The notes beneath the pieces are model-generated. The model saw only the letters and a list, made by a program, of their open reading frames with translations. It was not told the DNA's origin and did not search any database. Position numbers and translations under genes: made by a program. DNA of 64,000 nt, from positions 83,916-147,915 of the forward strand of contig CACIUL010000001.1 of NCBI GenBank assembly GCA_902589825.1, written 5' to 3'. The stretch comes from an uncultured Verrucomicrobiota bacterium (GTDB lineage Bacteria; Verrucomicrobiota; Verrucomicrobiia; Verrucomicrobiales; DEV007). Within the stretch, counting starts at the first letter, position 1. The number at the start of each line of letters is the position of its first letter. Positions 18,413-26,770 of this stretch are shown piece after piece.

Positions 18413-19531
18413 ATGAAAGCTTTACCCAAAATACTTATTATCCTTGTGATGGCAGTCTTTTTCCTGAGGGAAGGGCTACAGGCCGGGGAGAAAAATCAGG
18501 ACTCGGACAAACCGAATTCTCAAGCCTGGAGCTTTGTCAGTATTCCCGACTTCCTGAACTTTGACATCGAGTATCCCCAGAAGGGCTGGGAGGACGCCCT
18601 CGGGTTCATCGTCGGATCCATGAAAAAGGAAGACCCGGCTTTCGCCATGGTGGCCGGTGACCTCGTGATGGGTCATTGGGGCACGAAGAAAGAGGAGATT
18701 GACCGTTGGGCAAACAAGTATTACCCCGGCTGGGTGCAGCGTTTTCAGGATCAGGATCTCAAGGTCTACGCTGCCCTTGGTGATCATGAGATCAGGGACA
18801 ATCCATGGCGGGGAGCCGCAGCGGATGCGGTTCCCTTTTACAAGGCTGCTTTTCGCCGTCACCTGAAGATGCCTCTCAACGGTCCTGATCACATGAAGGG
18901 TACCGCTTTCTACTGGCTTTACAGGAATGCCTTGTTCGTATCAGTGGATGTATTTGAGAAGGGGAAGAGTAACCAGGGAGAGATCGCCGCCGGGGTAACC
19001 GGAACACAACTCGCGTGGTTTGAGAAGGTGGTGGGTGAGCATGGGCCCAAGGTGGACCATATCGTGGTCATGGGGCACACCCCCATCCTGCGGCCGGTAC
19101 GAACCTTCAGTTCATCCGGTATGTTGACCGTCAAGGGGCATGACTCGGACTTCTGGAAATCCATGGTCAGGCATGGTGTCGACCTCTACCTTTGCGGGGA
19201 AGTGCATGCGGTGACCTGCACTCAACGCGATGGCATACAGCAAATTGCCCACGGGGGCCTGATTGGGCGCACCACCAAGCCCAATTACCTTGTGGTGAAT
19301 GTGAAGCAGGACAGGCTTGAGCTCAATCTCAAGGAAATCGACCTGATTAACGGCAAGGGCAGGCTATGGCAACAGGACAAGAGTCGCGGACCGTGGGATA
19401 CCATTACCATTACCGAGGAGCGCAAAAAAAAGGGCTTCACCTCGATTGGCAAAGTCATCATCAACAAGCAGGAGGCGGACAAGCGGTTCGAAGGCGCCAC
19501 TGGTTTTTTCATTAAGCAAAACAAGGGTTGA
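18413..19531 (+). CDS. exported calcineurin-like metallophosphoesterase
   Basis: 372 residues, signal peptide about 1-24. The metallophosphoesterase ligand series is visible: an Asp-rich opening 'SIPDFLNFD', 'MVAGDLVMGHWG' near 80 (GD block), 'LGDHEIRDNPW' near 122 (GDHE instead of GNHD), 'VVMGHTPIL' near 220 and 'LCGEVHAVT' near 261. Such enzymes hydrolyse phosphomonoesters or diesters with two metal ions. The protein is presumably periplasmic and may remove phosphate from glycan or nucleotide products. It is the first gene of a short plus-strand run with the unknown gene at 19557 (25 nt gap) and the sulfatase at 20713. The long C-terminal beta region beyond 270 has no recognised domain. Confidence 0.8.
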   Translation: MKALPKILIILVMAVFFLREGLQAGEKNQDSDKPNSQAWSFVSIPDFLNFDIEYPQKGWEDALGFIVGSMKKEDPAFAMVAGDLVMGHWGTKKEEIDRWANKYYPGWVQRFQDQDLKVYAALGDHEIRDNPWRGAAADAVPFYKAAFRRHLKMPLNGPDHMKGTAFYWLYRNALFVSVDVFEKGKSNQGEIAAGVTGTQLAWFEKVVGEHGPKVDHIVVMGHTPILRPVRTFSSSGMLTVKGHDSDFWKSMVRHGVDLYLCGEVHAVTCTQRDGIQQIAHGGLIGRTTKPNYLVVNVKQDRLELNLKEIDLINGKGRLWQQDKSRGPWDTITITEERKKKGFTSIGKVIINKQEADKRFEGATGFFIKQNKG

Positions 19532-19556
19532 TTGGTAAGGCTTGGTAGTAGATCAA

Positions 19557-20621
19557 ATGGATGTAATGGAGATCTTAACCAGCACGAGGATCATAAAACG
19601 TCATTATGCTATTGCCGGAGGCTTCCTGGCTTTTGTGCTCTTTAGTGCAAATACCGTGCTCGGGGAAGATCATGCTGACCATGGCTTTGTGGGACTTCGT
19701 CCCTTGCCCCGGACCGCTAAGATGGATCACAGCCATAACCACGGTGGATCTTGGGCTGGTACTCCCACTTATGAAGAGCAAAAGGGTAACTATCCTTTTG
19801 TTGCCAAAAATCTAGATGTGGTCAAGGGCTGGCTTGATGGGGATTTCAAGACCAAGCGGGTCTTCTTTGAACATTATTGGGGACTGAGCGAGGCCCGCGA
19901 TGACCTTGATCCGAGAAAGAACTTGCTCATCCAAACAATCCGCAAATGGGAGGGGCAGGGCGCCCAGGTGGATCATATTCTGATCTGTCGTGAGTATGAC
20001 CTTGCCATACAGAGAGGGCACAAGGATGCCAAACCGGGTCCTTTCAAGGAAGACACACGCATCCTTTACGAGAAGGATTTTGACGACATCCGGGCTATGT
20101 TTAAAAAGGCGTACTCATTGAAATTAATCAAGTGCAGCAATTACAAGCTGATTCAAATGGTTCAGGAGCCTTCTTTTTTTGCCACGGATGAACGGTTCCT
20201 GCCGATCATGAAGAAGTGTGACGGGATTGCCTACGAGTGCCACCAGTTCAATCGCCACTGGCCTCTGGAAACAGGCTGGGGTAAGCCGGAAAAAGTAATC
20301 AGGGGTGCTAGGTGGACTCTAGCCAGGGGCAAGGAATACATTTTTTATTACGGGCCGATACGCTGGAAAGGGAAAGTTTACTACGAGTTTATGGAAAGGG
20401 ACTGGCTACAGAAATTCTGGAAGGCCGGACTGCCAAAACATCACCCCAGGATGCATTATTATTTGAATACTTTTCCTCATGCGGATGGACGGGGGCGGCC
20501 TGTCGGGCCGGAAACCGATCCGCACTCCGTCCTGGGTTTCACCAAATGGCTCATTGAGGAAATCACCATGTCTCCAGATAAAAGAAAAAGAGAAAGAGGT
20601 AAATCCCCCTCTTTGGATTGA
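19557..20621 (+). CDS. exported protein of unknown function
   Basis: About 354 residues from ATG 19557; a TTG at 19542 and an ATG at 19566 are alternatives. A signal peptide follows a basic n-region ('RIIKRHYAIAGGFLAFVLFS', cleavage near VLGED). The mature protein opens with a His-rich stretch ('EDHADHGF', 'MDHSHNHGG') that could bind metal. It contains a 'YWGLSEARDDLDPRKNLLIQT' segment, 'QVDHILICREYDLAI' and a Trp/Tyr-rich C-terminal half ('NRHWPLETGWG', 'EYIFYYGPIRWKG'). The strand-helix spacing is compatible with a TIM-barrel glycosidase-like fold, but I cannot assign a family. It lies 25 nt after the metallophosphoesterase, so the two are probably co-transcribed. Confidence 0.75.
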   Translation: MDVMEILTSTRIIKRHYAIAGGFLAFVLFSANTVLGEDHADHGFVGLRPLPRTAKMDHSHNHGGSWAGTPTYEEQKGNYPFVAKNLDVVKGWLDGDFKTKRVFFEHYWGLSEARDDLDPRKNLLIQTIRKWEGQGAQVDHILICREYDLAIQRGHKDAKPGPFKEDTRILYEKDFDDIRAMFKKAYSLKLIKCSNYKLIQMVQEPSFFATDERFLPIMKKCDGIAYECHQFNRHWPLETGWGKPEKVIRGARWTLARGKEYIFYYGPIRWKGKVYYEFMERDWLQKFWKAGLPKHHPRMHYYLNTFPHADGRGRPVGPETDPHSVLGFTKWLIEEITMSPDKRKRERGKSPSLD

Positions 20622-20630
20622 TTCATAGGG

Positions 20631-20644
20631 ACGCAAAAATGCGT
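20631..20644 (+). terminator. 5-bp hairpin after the unknown gene
   Basis: ACGCA, a loop of four A, then TGCGT, 9 nt after the stop at 20621. No T-run follows on the plus strand, so its terminator strength is doubtful. Confidence 0.25.
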
Positions 20645-20712
20645 TACAAAAAACACATGTGAGAGATAGTAAATGGTCGTAACGCCTAAGAGTTCTTCTA
20701 TTGTATCCTCTC

Positions 20713-22008
20713 ATGAGAATTCACCGTAATCACTTTCGACTTTGGTTTATCTCCATTCTTGTCCTTCACGGGTTGATCTTGGGGCAGGGACTCATGGCGG
20801 ACGATGGCGCCACGCCGTCGCGCCCTAACGTCGTGCTAATCATCAGCGACGATCACGCCTGGACCGATTACAGCTTTGCCGGTCATCTCCACGCCAAAAC
20901 CCCCAATATCGACCGGCTTGCCGCCGAAGGACTGACCTTTACGCGTGGTTATGTCACTACCGCGATCTGCAGTCCGTCACTGGCTACGATGCTGACCGGC
21001 TTGTACCCGCACCAACACGGCATCACCGGAAACGATCCCGTCCGCGGGCAAAAGCGCGCCGATTGGATTGAGCCGTTCTTCAAAAAGACGCAGCTGCCCA
21101 GACAGCTTACTGATGCCGGTTACCTAACCTTGCACACGGGCAAGTACTGGATGGGCCATCCGAATCGTGTTGGCTTCACCGACGACATGGGATTCACCGG
21201 CCGCCACGGCGGAAAGGCCCTGTCCATCGGCCGCAAATCGATGAATCCGATTTACGATTTCATCGACAAGGCCCAGCAACAGAAGAAGCCATTCTTTGTC
21301 TGGTACGCCCCCTTCCTGCCGCACACGCCGCACAATCCACCGGCGCGATTGCTCAAGAAATATACCGAAGTCAAAAACCAAAAAAAGGCCAAGTATCTGG
21401 CGATGATTGAGTGGCTCGATGAAACCTGTGGCGAGTTGATGGGCCAACTCAAGAAAAAGGGAGTTGCCGACAACACGCTGGTGCTCTACCTCGCCGACAA
21501 TGGCTGGAACGATTACGGCAAGGCACACCCCTACGAAAACGGCGTGCGCACTCCGTTCATCGCGCATTGGCCTGGCAAGATAAAACCGCGCAAGGATGAG
21601 CGACGGCTGGTGTCCAACATCGACGTGGTGCCCACGATTCTCACCGCAGCTGGCGTCAAGCCTCCAGCTTCCTTGCCCGGCATCAACCTGCTTGATGAAC
21701 AGGTGGTGGCCAAGCGCGACACGCTGTTCCTCTCAAACTTCGCCCACGACATGGCTTCTGCCACTGAACCGGAGAAGAGTCTCTGGACACGATCCTGCAT
21801 CCACGGCAAATGGAAGCTCGTAGCCTGGATTAAGAACCCGCCGAAAATCCGTCCTTGGGCCGGTGGTCATCGCCGCAAAACTGGAGCGAACTTGGAACTA
21901 TTCGATCTCCTTGCCGATCCGCATGAAACGAAAAATCTGGCGAACGAGCATCCCGGCGTGGTCCAAGATCTGCTTGCTCGTATTGACGGTTGGTGGAAGG
22001 TGGACTGA
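20713..22008 (+). CDS. sulfatase-fold protein with CSPSL in place of CxPxR
   Basis: 431 residues from ATG 20713; the frame also allows a TTG 12 nt upstream. After a signal peptide (about 1-29), 'PNVVLIISDDHAWTDYSFAGH' gives Asp46/47. The activation site reads 'TTAICSPSLATMLTGLYPHQHG': Cys86 is present, but the Arg that closes the C-x-P-x-R motif is Leu (CTG at 20980-20982). The remaining shell is intact: 'LHTGKYWMG', 'LVLYLADNGWND', 'YENGVRTPFIAHWPG'. It may still be matured, as close relatives with CxPSL appear to exist, or it may be altered in activity. Its N-terminal region resembles sulfatases annotated as acting on heparan-type sugars. The specific substrate is unknown. Confidence 0.88.
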   Translation: MRIHRNHFRLWFISILVLHGLILGQGLMADDGATPSRPNVVLIISDDHAWTDYSFAGHLHAKTPNIDRLAAEGLTFTRGYVTTAICSPSLATMLTGLYPHQHGITGNDPVRGQKRADWIEPFFKKTQLPRQLTDAGYLTLHTGKYWMGHPNRVGFTDDMGFTGRHGGKALSIGRKSMNPIYDFIDKAQQQKKPFFVWYAPFLPHTPHNPPARLLKKYTEVKNQKKAKYLAMIEWLDETCGELMGQLKKKGVADNTLVLYLADNGWNDYGKAHPYENGVRTPFIAHWPGKIKPRKDERRLVSNIDVVPTILTAAGVKPPASLPGINLLDEQVVAKRDTLFLSNFAHDMASATEPEKSLWTRSCIHGKWKLVAWIKNPPKIRPWAGGHRRKTGANLELFDLLADPHETKNLANEHPGVVQDLLARIDGWWKVD

Positions 22009-22125
22009 GATTATTCTGTGATCGGCATCAGCCGCCTACGAATCCTCGTTTGACATCGACAAGCCTCGTCGCTGAGGGGGTATCTATCTTCAAGTCAGAT
22101 TTCACAAGAACCTACAGAGACATAT

Positions 22126-22257
22126 ATGGAATACTTCGGTCCCATTGCGGGTATACTCATTTGCTGGTTGATCGCCAACAGCATGCTGATGGATGACAAG
22201 ATCAAGAAACTGACTGAACGCATCAAGGATCTTGAGAAATCTCAGCGCGATAGGTAG
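22126..22257 (+). CDS. 43-aa single-pass membrane peptide
   Basis: The frame MEYFGPIAGILICWLIANSM has a hydrophobic helix at residues 4-20 followed by a charged, helix-forming tail (DDKIKKLTERIKDLEKSQRDR) with a short heptad-like pattern. This hydrophobic-helix plus coiled-coil layout is typical of real small membrane proteins, and nothing else fills this 346-bp gap. Only a weak AG-rich sequence (acagagac) precedes the ATG. It is 117 bp after the sulfatase and convergent with the next gene. No family recognised. Confidence 0.5.
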   Translation: MEYFGPIAGILICWLIANSMLMDDKIKKLTERIKDLEKSQRDR

Positions 22258-22354
22258 GCTGTTGGAGGTCAAGCATGAGGCATTGCTGACCAACGAACTC
22301 AGCTAAGCTGCCGCCGGATTAAGTGTTGGTGAGAACAAACTGAATAAATAAGGA

Positions 22355-23848
22355 TCAATCCTTTGGCTGGTCCCAAAGGCGGTGCGGATCACCCAGCCGT
22401 TTCATCTCGGAGTGCAGCAGGATTTCCATTTCCTTCAGCTTGCCTGCATGCCGTGGATCATCCGCAAGATTAAGCTGGCCGGGCCGCGGCTTGGCTTCCG
22501 ACTGCGCTTTCACCTTGGAATCATGGTTTTCCACGATGTATTCATGGGGATTTTCCCTGAGGTTGAAGAGTTGGGTCTGCCGCACCTTGCCGTCCATGAC
22601 ATCATACTTGATTAATTTCCAGTCCCCCTTGCGGACCGAGCGCATGCCCGGCTTGGTGCCTCCGCAGTAGGCTCCGTAGAGCACATCGCGGATGGTGTCC
22701 TGCTTGCCCATCAGGACTGGCTTGAAGCTGCGTCCCTGGCTGGTGGCCGGTATGGCGATACCCGCCAGATCACAAAGGGTGGAAAGTGTGTCCAGCAGGT
22801 AGACATTGCCGGTGACCCGGCTGCCGGCCTTGATGCCGGGTCCCTTTACAAACAAGGGTACGCGCCAGGTGTGCTCGTAGAGATTTTGTTTTCCCTGCAG
22901 CCCATGCCTCCCGATGGCCATTCCATGGTCTGCCGTATAGATGATGTAGGTATTGTCGAGTTCTCCCATGGCTTTGAGCTTCTTCAGAACGCGACCAACC
23001 TGCTGGTCGATGTTTTCGCTGCAGGCAAGTTGCCGGCCAATTTCGTTGCGGATGGTGACCTTATCACGGCGCTCCCAGACCCCGCCGACGGATACCTCAT
23101 CACGCAGGCCGGGGTGACCATGGTGAAAGGGGTGCTTGGGCAACCAGTTGAGGGGCAGCTTCGGGGCTTTCGGGTTTGCCGGGGGCAGTGACTTGCGCTC
23201 ACGATGGTTTACAGCACCATATTTCTCCAGCAGTTCGGGTGTGCCATCACGGACATCATGGGGATGGGAGAACCCGAAGTAGATAAAGAACGGGTTCCGG
23301 TCATCTTTTTTCTCTCGCTCATTGAGGTAGTTGATGACCTGCTGGCCGTGCCATGCGCTGCCGGATTCTGCCGTGCCACCACGTTTCGTGGCATCATGCA
23401 CCACCTTGAACTGGGCATTGGCCAGGCTGTAGCTATTGCCTTTCTTGCAGGTGCGCATGGTGTCATATCCCGCACGGTTAAAGACGGCGGGCAGGGTATT
23501 GTTCAGTATGTCCCGGCCGTTGGTAATTCCCTGTTCGCGTTTCAGGTGCTTCTTGCCCCGCGGAGGGAGGTGCCACAGCGTGCGCCCGCTCATGATCATG
23601 GTGCGTGAGGGGGAGCACACCGCCCCGGACATTGATCCCATGTGGTAGGCGGCATCAAAGGTCATGCCATCTACAGCCAGGCTGCCGATGACCGGGGCAT
23701 CCAGAGGAGAGGACGGGTCATAGGCCTTGAAGTCAAAGGGCGACTGGTCGTCAGCGATAATGAAGAGGATATTGGGCTTCTTGGCGGCACTGATTGTGGA
23801 GACCAGTGCCATGAAGAAGAGAAACACTGCAGGTTTTACGAATTTCAT
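22355..23848 (-). CDS. formylglycine-dependent sulfatase (CSPSR), partner of the 23938 sulfatase
   Basis: 497 residues from ATG 23848 (MKFVKPAVFLFFMALVSTIS, signal peptide); a longer frame to 23884 would hide the signal. 'NILFIIADDQSPFDFKAYD' gives Asp33/34, 'MSGAVCSPSRTMIMSGRTLWH' gives Cys78, and 'YIIYTADHGMAIGRHGLQGKQNLYEHTWRVP' gives the second metal and substrate region. It is a close paralogue of the sulfatase at 33736-35313 over its whole length, including 'PAVFNRAGYDTMRTCKKGNSY', so the two derive from one duplication. It lies 89 nt downstream of the CTPTR sulfatase on the same strand; the other copy has the same two-gene order. Confidence 0.93.
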   Translation of the reverse strand: MKFVKPAVFLFFMALVSTISAAKKPNILFIIADDQSPFDFKAYDPSSPLDAPVIGSLAVDGMTFDAAYHMGSMSGAVCSPSRTMIMSGRTLWHLPPRGKKHLKREQGITNGRDILNNTLPAVFNRAGYDTMRTCKKGNSYSLANAQFKVVHDATKRGGTAESGSAWHGQQVINYLNEREKKDDRNPFFIYFGFSHPHDVRDGTPELLEKYGAVNHRERKSLPPANPKAPKLPLNWLPKHPFHHGHPGLRDEVSVGGVWERRDKVTIRNEIGRQLACSENIDQQVGRVLKKLKAMGELDNTYIIYTADHGMAIGRHGLQGKQNLYEHTWRVPLFVKGPGIKAGSRVTGNVYLLDTLSTLCDLAGIAIPATSQGRSFKPVLMGKQDTIRDVLYGAYCGGTKPGMRSVRKGDWKLIKYDVMDGKVRQTQLFNLRENPHEYIVENHDSKVKAQSEAKPRPGQLNLADDPRHAGKLKEMEILLHSEMKRLGDPHRLWDQPKD

Positions 23849-23937
23849 GAGTTGTTTGGTGAAGAGTGCGGAAGCATTCAACAATAAAGACCAGGAAGAA
23901 GAATACAGGGTTCGAGAAGTGGATTTGGTTTTGCTGT

Positions 23938-25392
23938 TCAGGGTCGGCTGCGGCCGGATTTTTTGTATTTCTCCAGCAGGCTTTTCAGTCTGCTGACAAT
24001 TTCCGGGTTTTGATCATGCACGTTGTTTTCTTCGCTCGCGTCGGTCTGCAGGTCGTAGAGTTGGACCTCCCCGGTCTGGGCATCGTAACGGTTGCCACCG
24101 GACCCCGGATGATCCAGCAACACCCATTTTCCCTGCCTGATGGCGAACTTGCCCTTGCTGGAATGGTGAACGGTGGCCTCGCGGATTGGTTGCGTTAAGG
24201 GAGTGCCCAGCAGGGCAGGCAGGATATTGTGACTGTCTTCGGCACAATCCTTTGGCAGGCCTATGCCAGTAATGGCAGCAGCGGTGGCGGTCAGGTCGGT
24301 CAGGCAGATGATCTCATCGCTGGTTGTTGCCGGGTTAATCCTTCCCGGCCACCGTGCGATAAATGGAACCCGGTGCCCTCCCTCCCAGTTGTCCCGCTTG
24401 CAGCCGCGAAATTCCGCAGCACTGAAGTGCTTAAACTCGCTCTTGCGCTTGATCATGTGGCGTTCCGGCCCGTTGTCACTGGTGACGATGAGCAGGGTGT
24501 CCGCGGTAATGCCGGCATCATCGATGGCTTTCATGACCTCGCCAACCACCCAGTCAGTTTCAAAGACGAAATCCCCATATTTTCCTGCTTTGCTTTTGCC
24601 AAGGAAGCCCTCATTGGGTGCAACCGGGGTGTGAGGTGAGGGTAACGGGAAGTAGAGAAAGAACGGTTTGTCCTTATGCTCGGCTGTCGTGTTCTTGATG
24701 TAAGAGATAGCCTTTGCGGTCAGTTCGGGCAGGGCGCTTTCCGGTTTCATCTTTTTGGACTTGAGTCCCGCCCGGCCAAATCCGTTGGCTTTCTTCTTGG
24801 TGGGCACCAGGTCACTCTCGATAAGGGAATCATTTTCAATCCAGGCATAGGGCGGCATGTCCCATGAGGCGGAACAGCCGAAAAAATAATCAAAACCGAG
24901 GGTTAGGGGTCCCGCGGTGAGTGGTTTACCATGGTCGATTCCGCTTGCATTGTGCTTTGGGTCGCCTGCGGCCTTTTTTTTGTCAATTCTCTGCCAACCC
25001 AGACCGAGGTGCCATTTGCCGATACAAGCTGTGCGGTATCCCTTCTGCTTGAGCAGGGAGGCGACCGTGGCACGGCCTTTTTCGATTAGGGGTGGTGAGT
25101 AGCCGCCAAGAACCCCGGATTTCAGGCGGGATCGCCAGGCATACCGGCCGGTCAAGACACCGTATCGAGTGGGGGTACAAACACCGGAAGGGCTGTGGGC
25201 ATCAGTGAAACGCCGCCCCTGTGAGGCGAGCCGATCCATGTTCGGGGTGGGGATCTTTGAATCCGGGTTGTAGCAGGAGACATCACCATAACCGAGATCA
25301 TCAGCCATGATGAAAATGATGTTCGGGGTATCTGCATAGACGCTGGCCGCAGCGATGAGAGCAGGCAGGATGGAGAGGGTTTTAAGTGTCAT
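23938..25392 (-). CDS. formylglycine-dependent sulfatase (CTPTR)
   Basis: 484 residues, signal peptide 1-20 (SVYA). 'NIIFIMADDLGYGDVSCYN' gives Asp31/32, 'PSGVCTPTRYGVLTGRY' gives Cys72, and 'LIVTSDNGPERHMIKRKSEFKHFSAAEFRGCKRDNWEGGHRVPF' region is the arylsulfatase-type second shell. The closest relative in the window is the sulfatase at 35318-36697, which sits at the same place in the duplicated pair. The C terminus ends KKSGRSRP. It has an AGGA about 11 nt before the start. A 116-bp gap separates it from the upstream PQQ-propeller gene, so it may have its own promoter. Confidence 0.93.
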   Translation of the reverse strand: MTLKTLSILPALIAAASVYADTPNIIFIMADDLGYGDVSCYNPDSKIPTPNMDRLASQGRRFTDAHSPSGVCTPTRYGVLTGRYAWRSRLKSGVLGGYSPPLIEKGRATVASLLKQKGYRTACIGKWHLGLGWQRIDKKKAAGDPKHNASGIDHGKPLTAGPLTLGFDYFFGCSASWDMPPYAWIENDSLIESDLVPTKKKANGFGRAGLKSKKMKPESALPELTAKAISYIKNTTAEHKDKPFFLYFPLPSPHTPVAPNEGFLGKSKAGKYGDFVFETDWVVGEVMKAIDDAGITADTLLIVTSDNGPERHMIKRKSEFKHFSAAEFRGCKRDNWEGGHRVPFIARWPGRINPATTSDEIICLTDLTATAAAITGIGLPKDCAEDSHNILPALLGTPLTQPIREATVHHSSKGKFAIRQGKWVLLDHPGSGGNRYDAQTGEVQLYDLQTDASEENNVHDQNPEIVSRLKSLLEKYKKSGRSRP

Positions 25393-25508
25393 GGGTGAGC
25401 GTCCTGAAATTTTCCGGTTGTTATAAGATTCCCCAAGAAAAATGGGATATTAGGAAAAATATCCTCAAGAATACCCGATTCTGGGGGCTGGGAGGAGCAG
25501 TAACCGTT

Positions 25509-26765
25509 TTATTCAGAGGAGTTACGAATGCAATAGAGATGTTTTTCGGTGCGGATATAAAAAGCACTGCCGTCAACGGCCGGGGTTGCCATCAATGCTT
25601 GCCTGGCCAACGCGTTGGTGTTCATGATTTCCAGTTTTCGTGAAGGCTTGATTACCGTGCAGATGGCATCCTCATTAAAGAAGTAAATCCGCCCCTTGGT
25701 GTAGATGGGGGAAGCTGAATAGGCCCCCTTGAGCCTTTCCTGCCAGATCAACTCCCCGGTCTTTGGCTCAAAGCAGGATGCGATCCCGTTGCGGTTTACC
25801 AGAAAGAGGAGACCCTCGGCCAATAGGGGGGATGCTCTAGGCGGCATCCGCTTTGTCTCCTTCCAGGCGATATGGGTTTCAGTGATATCGCCGTTGCCAT
25901 CGGGACGGATGGCCCATAGTTCAGGGCTGTCCCGGTCGATGATTGCAAAGAGGAGCCCGTGTCCGAAAACGGGCCTGGGTGCGATTGACCAGCCTCGGTG
26001 GCGTGCCATCCAGAGTTCCTTTCCCGTGGCCGGGTCGTAGGCGAATACCCCCCTGCCTCCGACACCCGCCAACTGGGTTTTTTCTCCCCGGGGAATCAGG
26101 ACCGGCATGCCATAGGCTTTCCTTTGGTGAACAGGCACCTTGCTGTAATCAAGGGAACGGTCCGTTTTCCAGGCAGTCGTGCCATCCTTCTTGTTCAGGG
26201 CGATAATGTATTGCACGTCTCTGCCATCAACATGCATGACCAGCAGGTCCCCTACCAGTAGCGGGGAACTGGCCGGCCCGGCCCCCTTTTCGTGATCACA
26301 TTTCAGGTCGCGACGGGTCCACAGGGTCTTGCCGGTTACCGTATCCAGGCAGGCGGTCCCATAGGTGCCGAAATGGATGTAGACGCGGCCTTCCTCGATC
26401 ACGGAAGTGGGTGTCGCGTAGGTGTTGTCCGAGGTAATCGCCATCGGGATCTCCACGTCAAAAACATGGATGTCATGGAGAATTTTCCCGGATGTCTTGT
26501 GGACACAGACCGCGAAGAGCTTGGTTCCATCCTTTGTTGCGGTGGTCATCCAGACCTGGTCGTTCCAGATCACCGGTGAAGACCATCCCCGGTCATGGAT
26601 TGATGTTTTCCAGACCACGTTTTTCTTCTCATCCCACTCGATGGGCAACCCGGTGGACAGGGTATGTCCATTGCCCTGCGGACCGCGGAATTGCCACCAC
26701 TGTTCTTCAGAGGATGCCACATGAATGGCAGTCAACGCAGTGAGGAGGATGATCATTGTCTTCAT
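25509..26765 (-). CDS. exported PQQ-like beta-propeller protein
   Basis: 418 residues with a signal peptide (1-19). 'WWQFRGPQGNGHTLSTGLP' is the typical opening of planctomycete/verrucomicrobial propellers in the PQQ/BamB-like superfamily. Blade signatures follow: 'TVTGKTLWTRRD', 'IALNKKDGTTAWKT', 'AYDPATGKELWMARH', 'CFEPKTGELIWQERL'. There are seven to eight blades of about 45 residues. It lacks the extra domains of a PQQ alcohol dehydrogenase and may bind glycan or protein rather than act as a dehydrogenase. An AGGT lies 8 nt before the start, and the gene begins 5 nt after the HEYFH-protein stop, so it is probably co-translated. It is related to the propeller at 32411. Confidence 0.82.
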   Translation of the reverse strand: MKTMIILLTALTAIHVASSEEQWWQFRGPQGNGHTLSTGLPIEWDEKKNVVWKTSIHDRGWSSPVIWNDQVWMTTATKDGTKLFAVCVHKTSGKILHDIHVFDVEIPMAITSDNTYATPTSVIEEGRVYIHFGTYGTACLDTVTGKTLWTRRDLKCDHEKGAGPASSPLLVGDLLVMHVDGRDVQYIIALNKKDGTTAWKTDRSLDYSKVPVHQRKAYGMPVLIPRGEKTQLAGVGGRGVFAYDPATGKELWMARHRGWSIAPRPVFGHGLLFAIIDRDSPELWAIRPDGNGDITETHIAWKETKRMPPRASPLLAEGLLFLVNRNGIASCFEPKTGELIWQERLKGAYSASPIYTKGRIYFFNEDAICTVIKPSRKLEIMNTNALARQALMATPAVDGSAFYIRTEKHLYCIRNSSE

Positions 26766-26770
26766 GGTTT

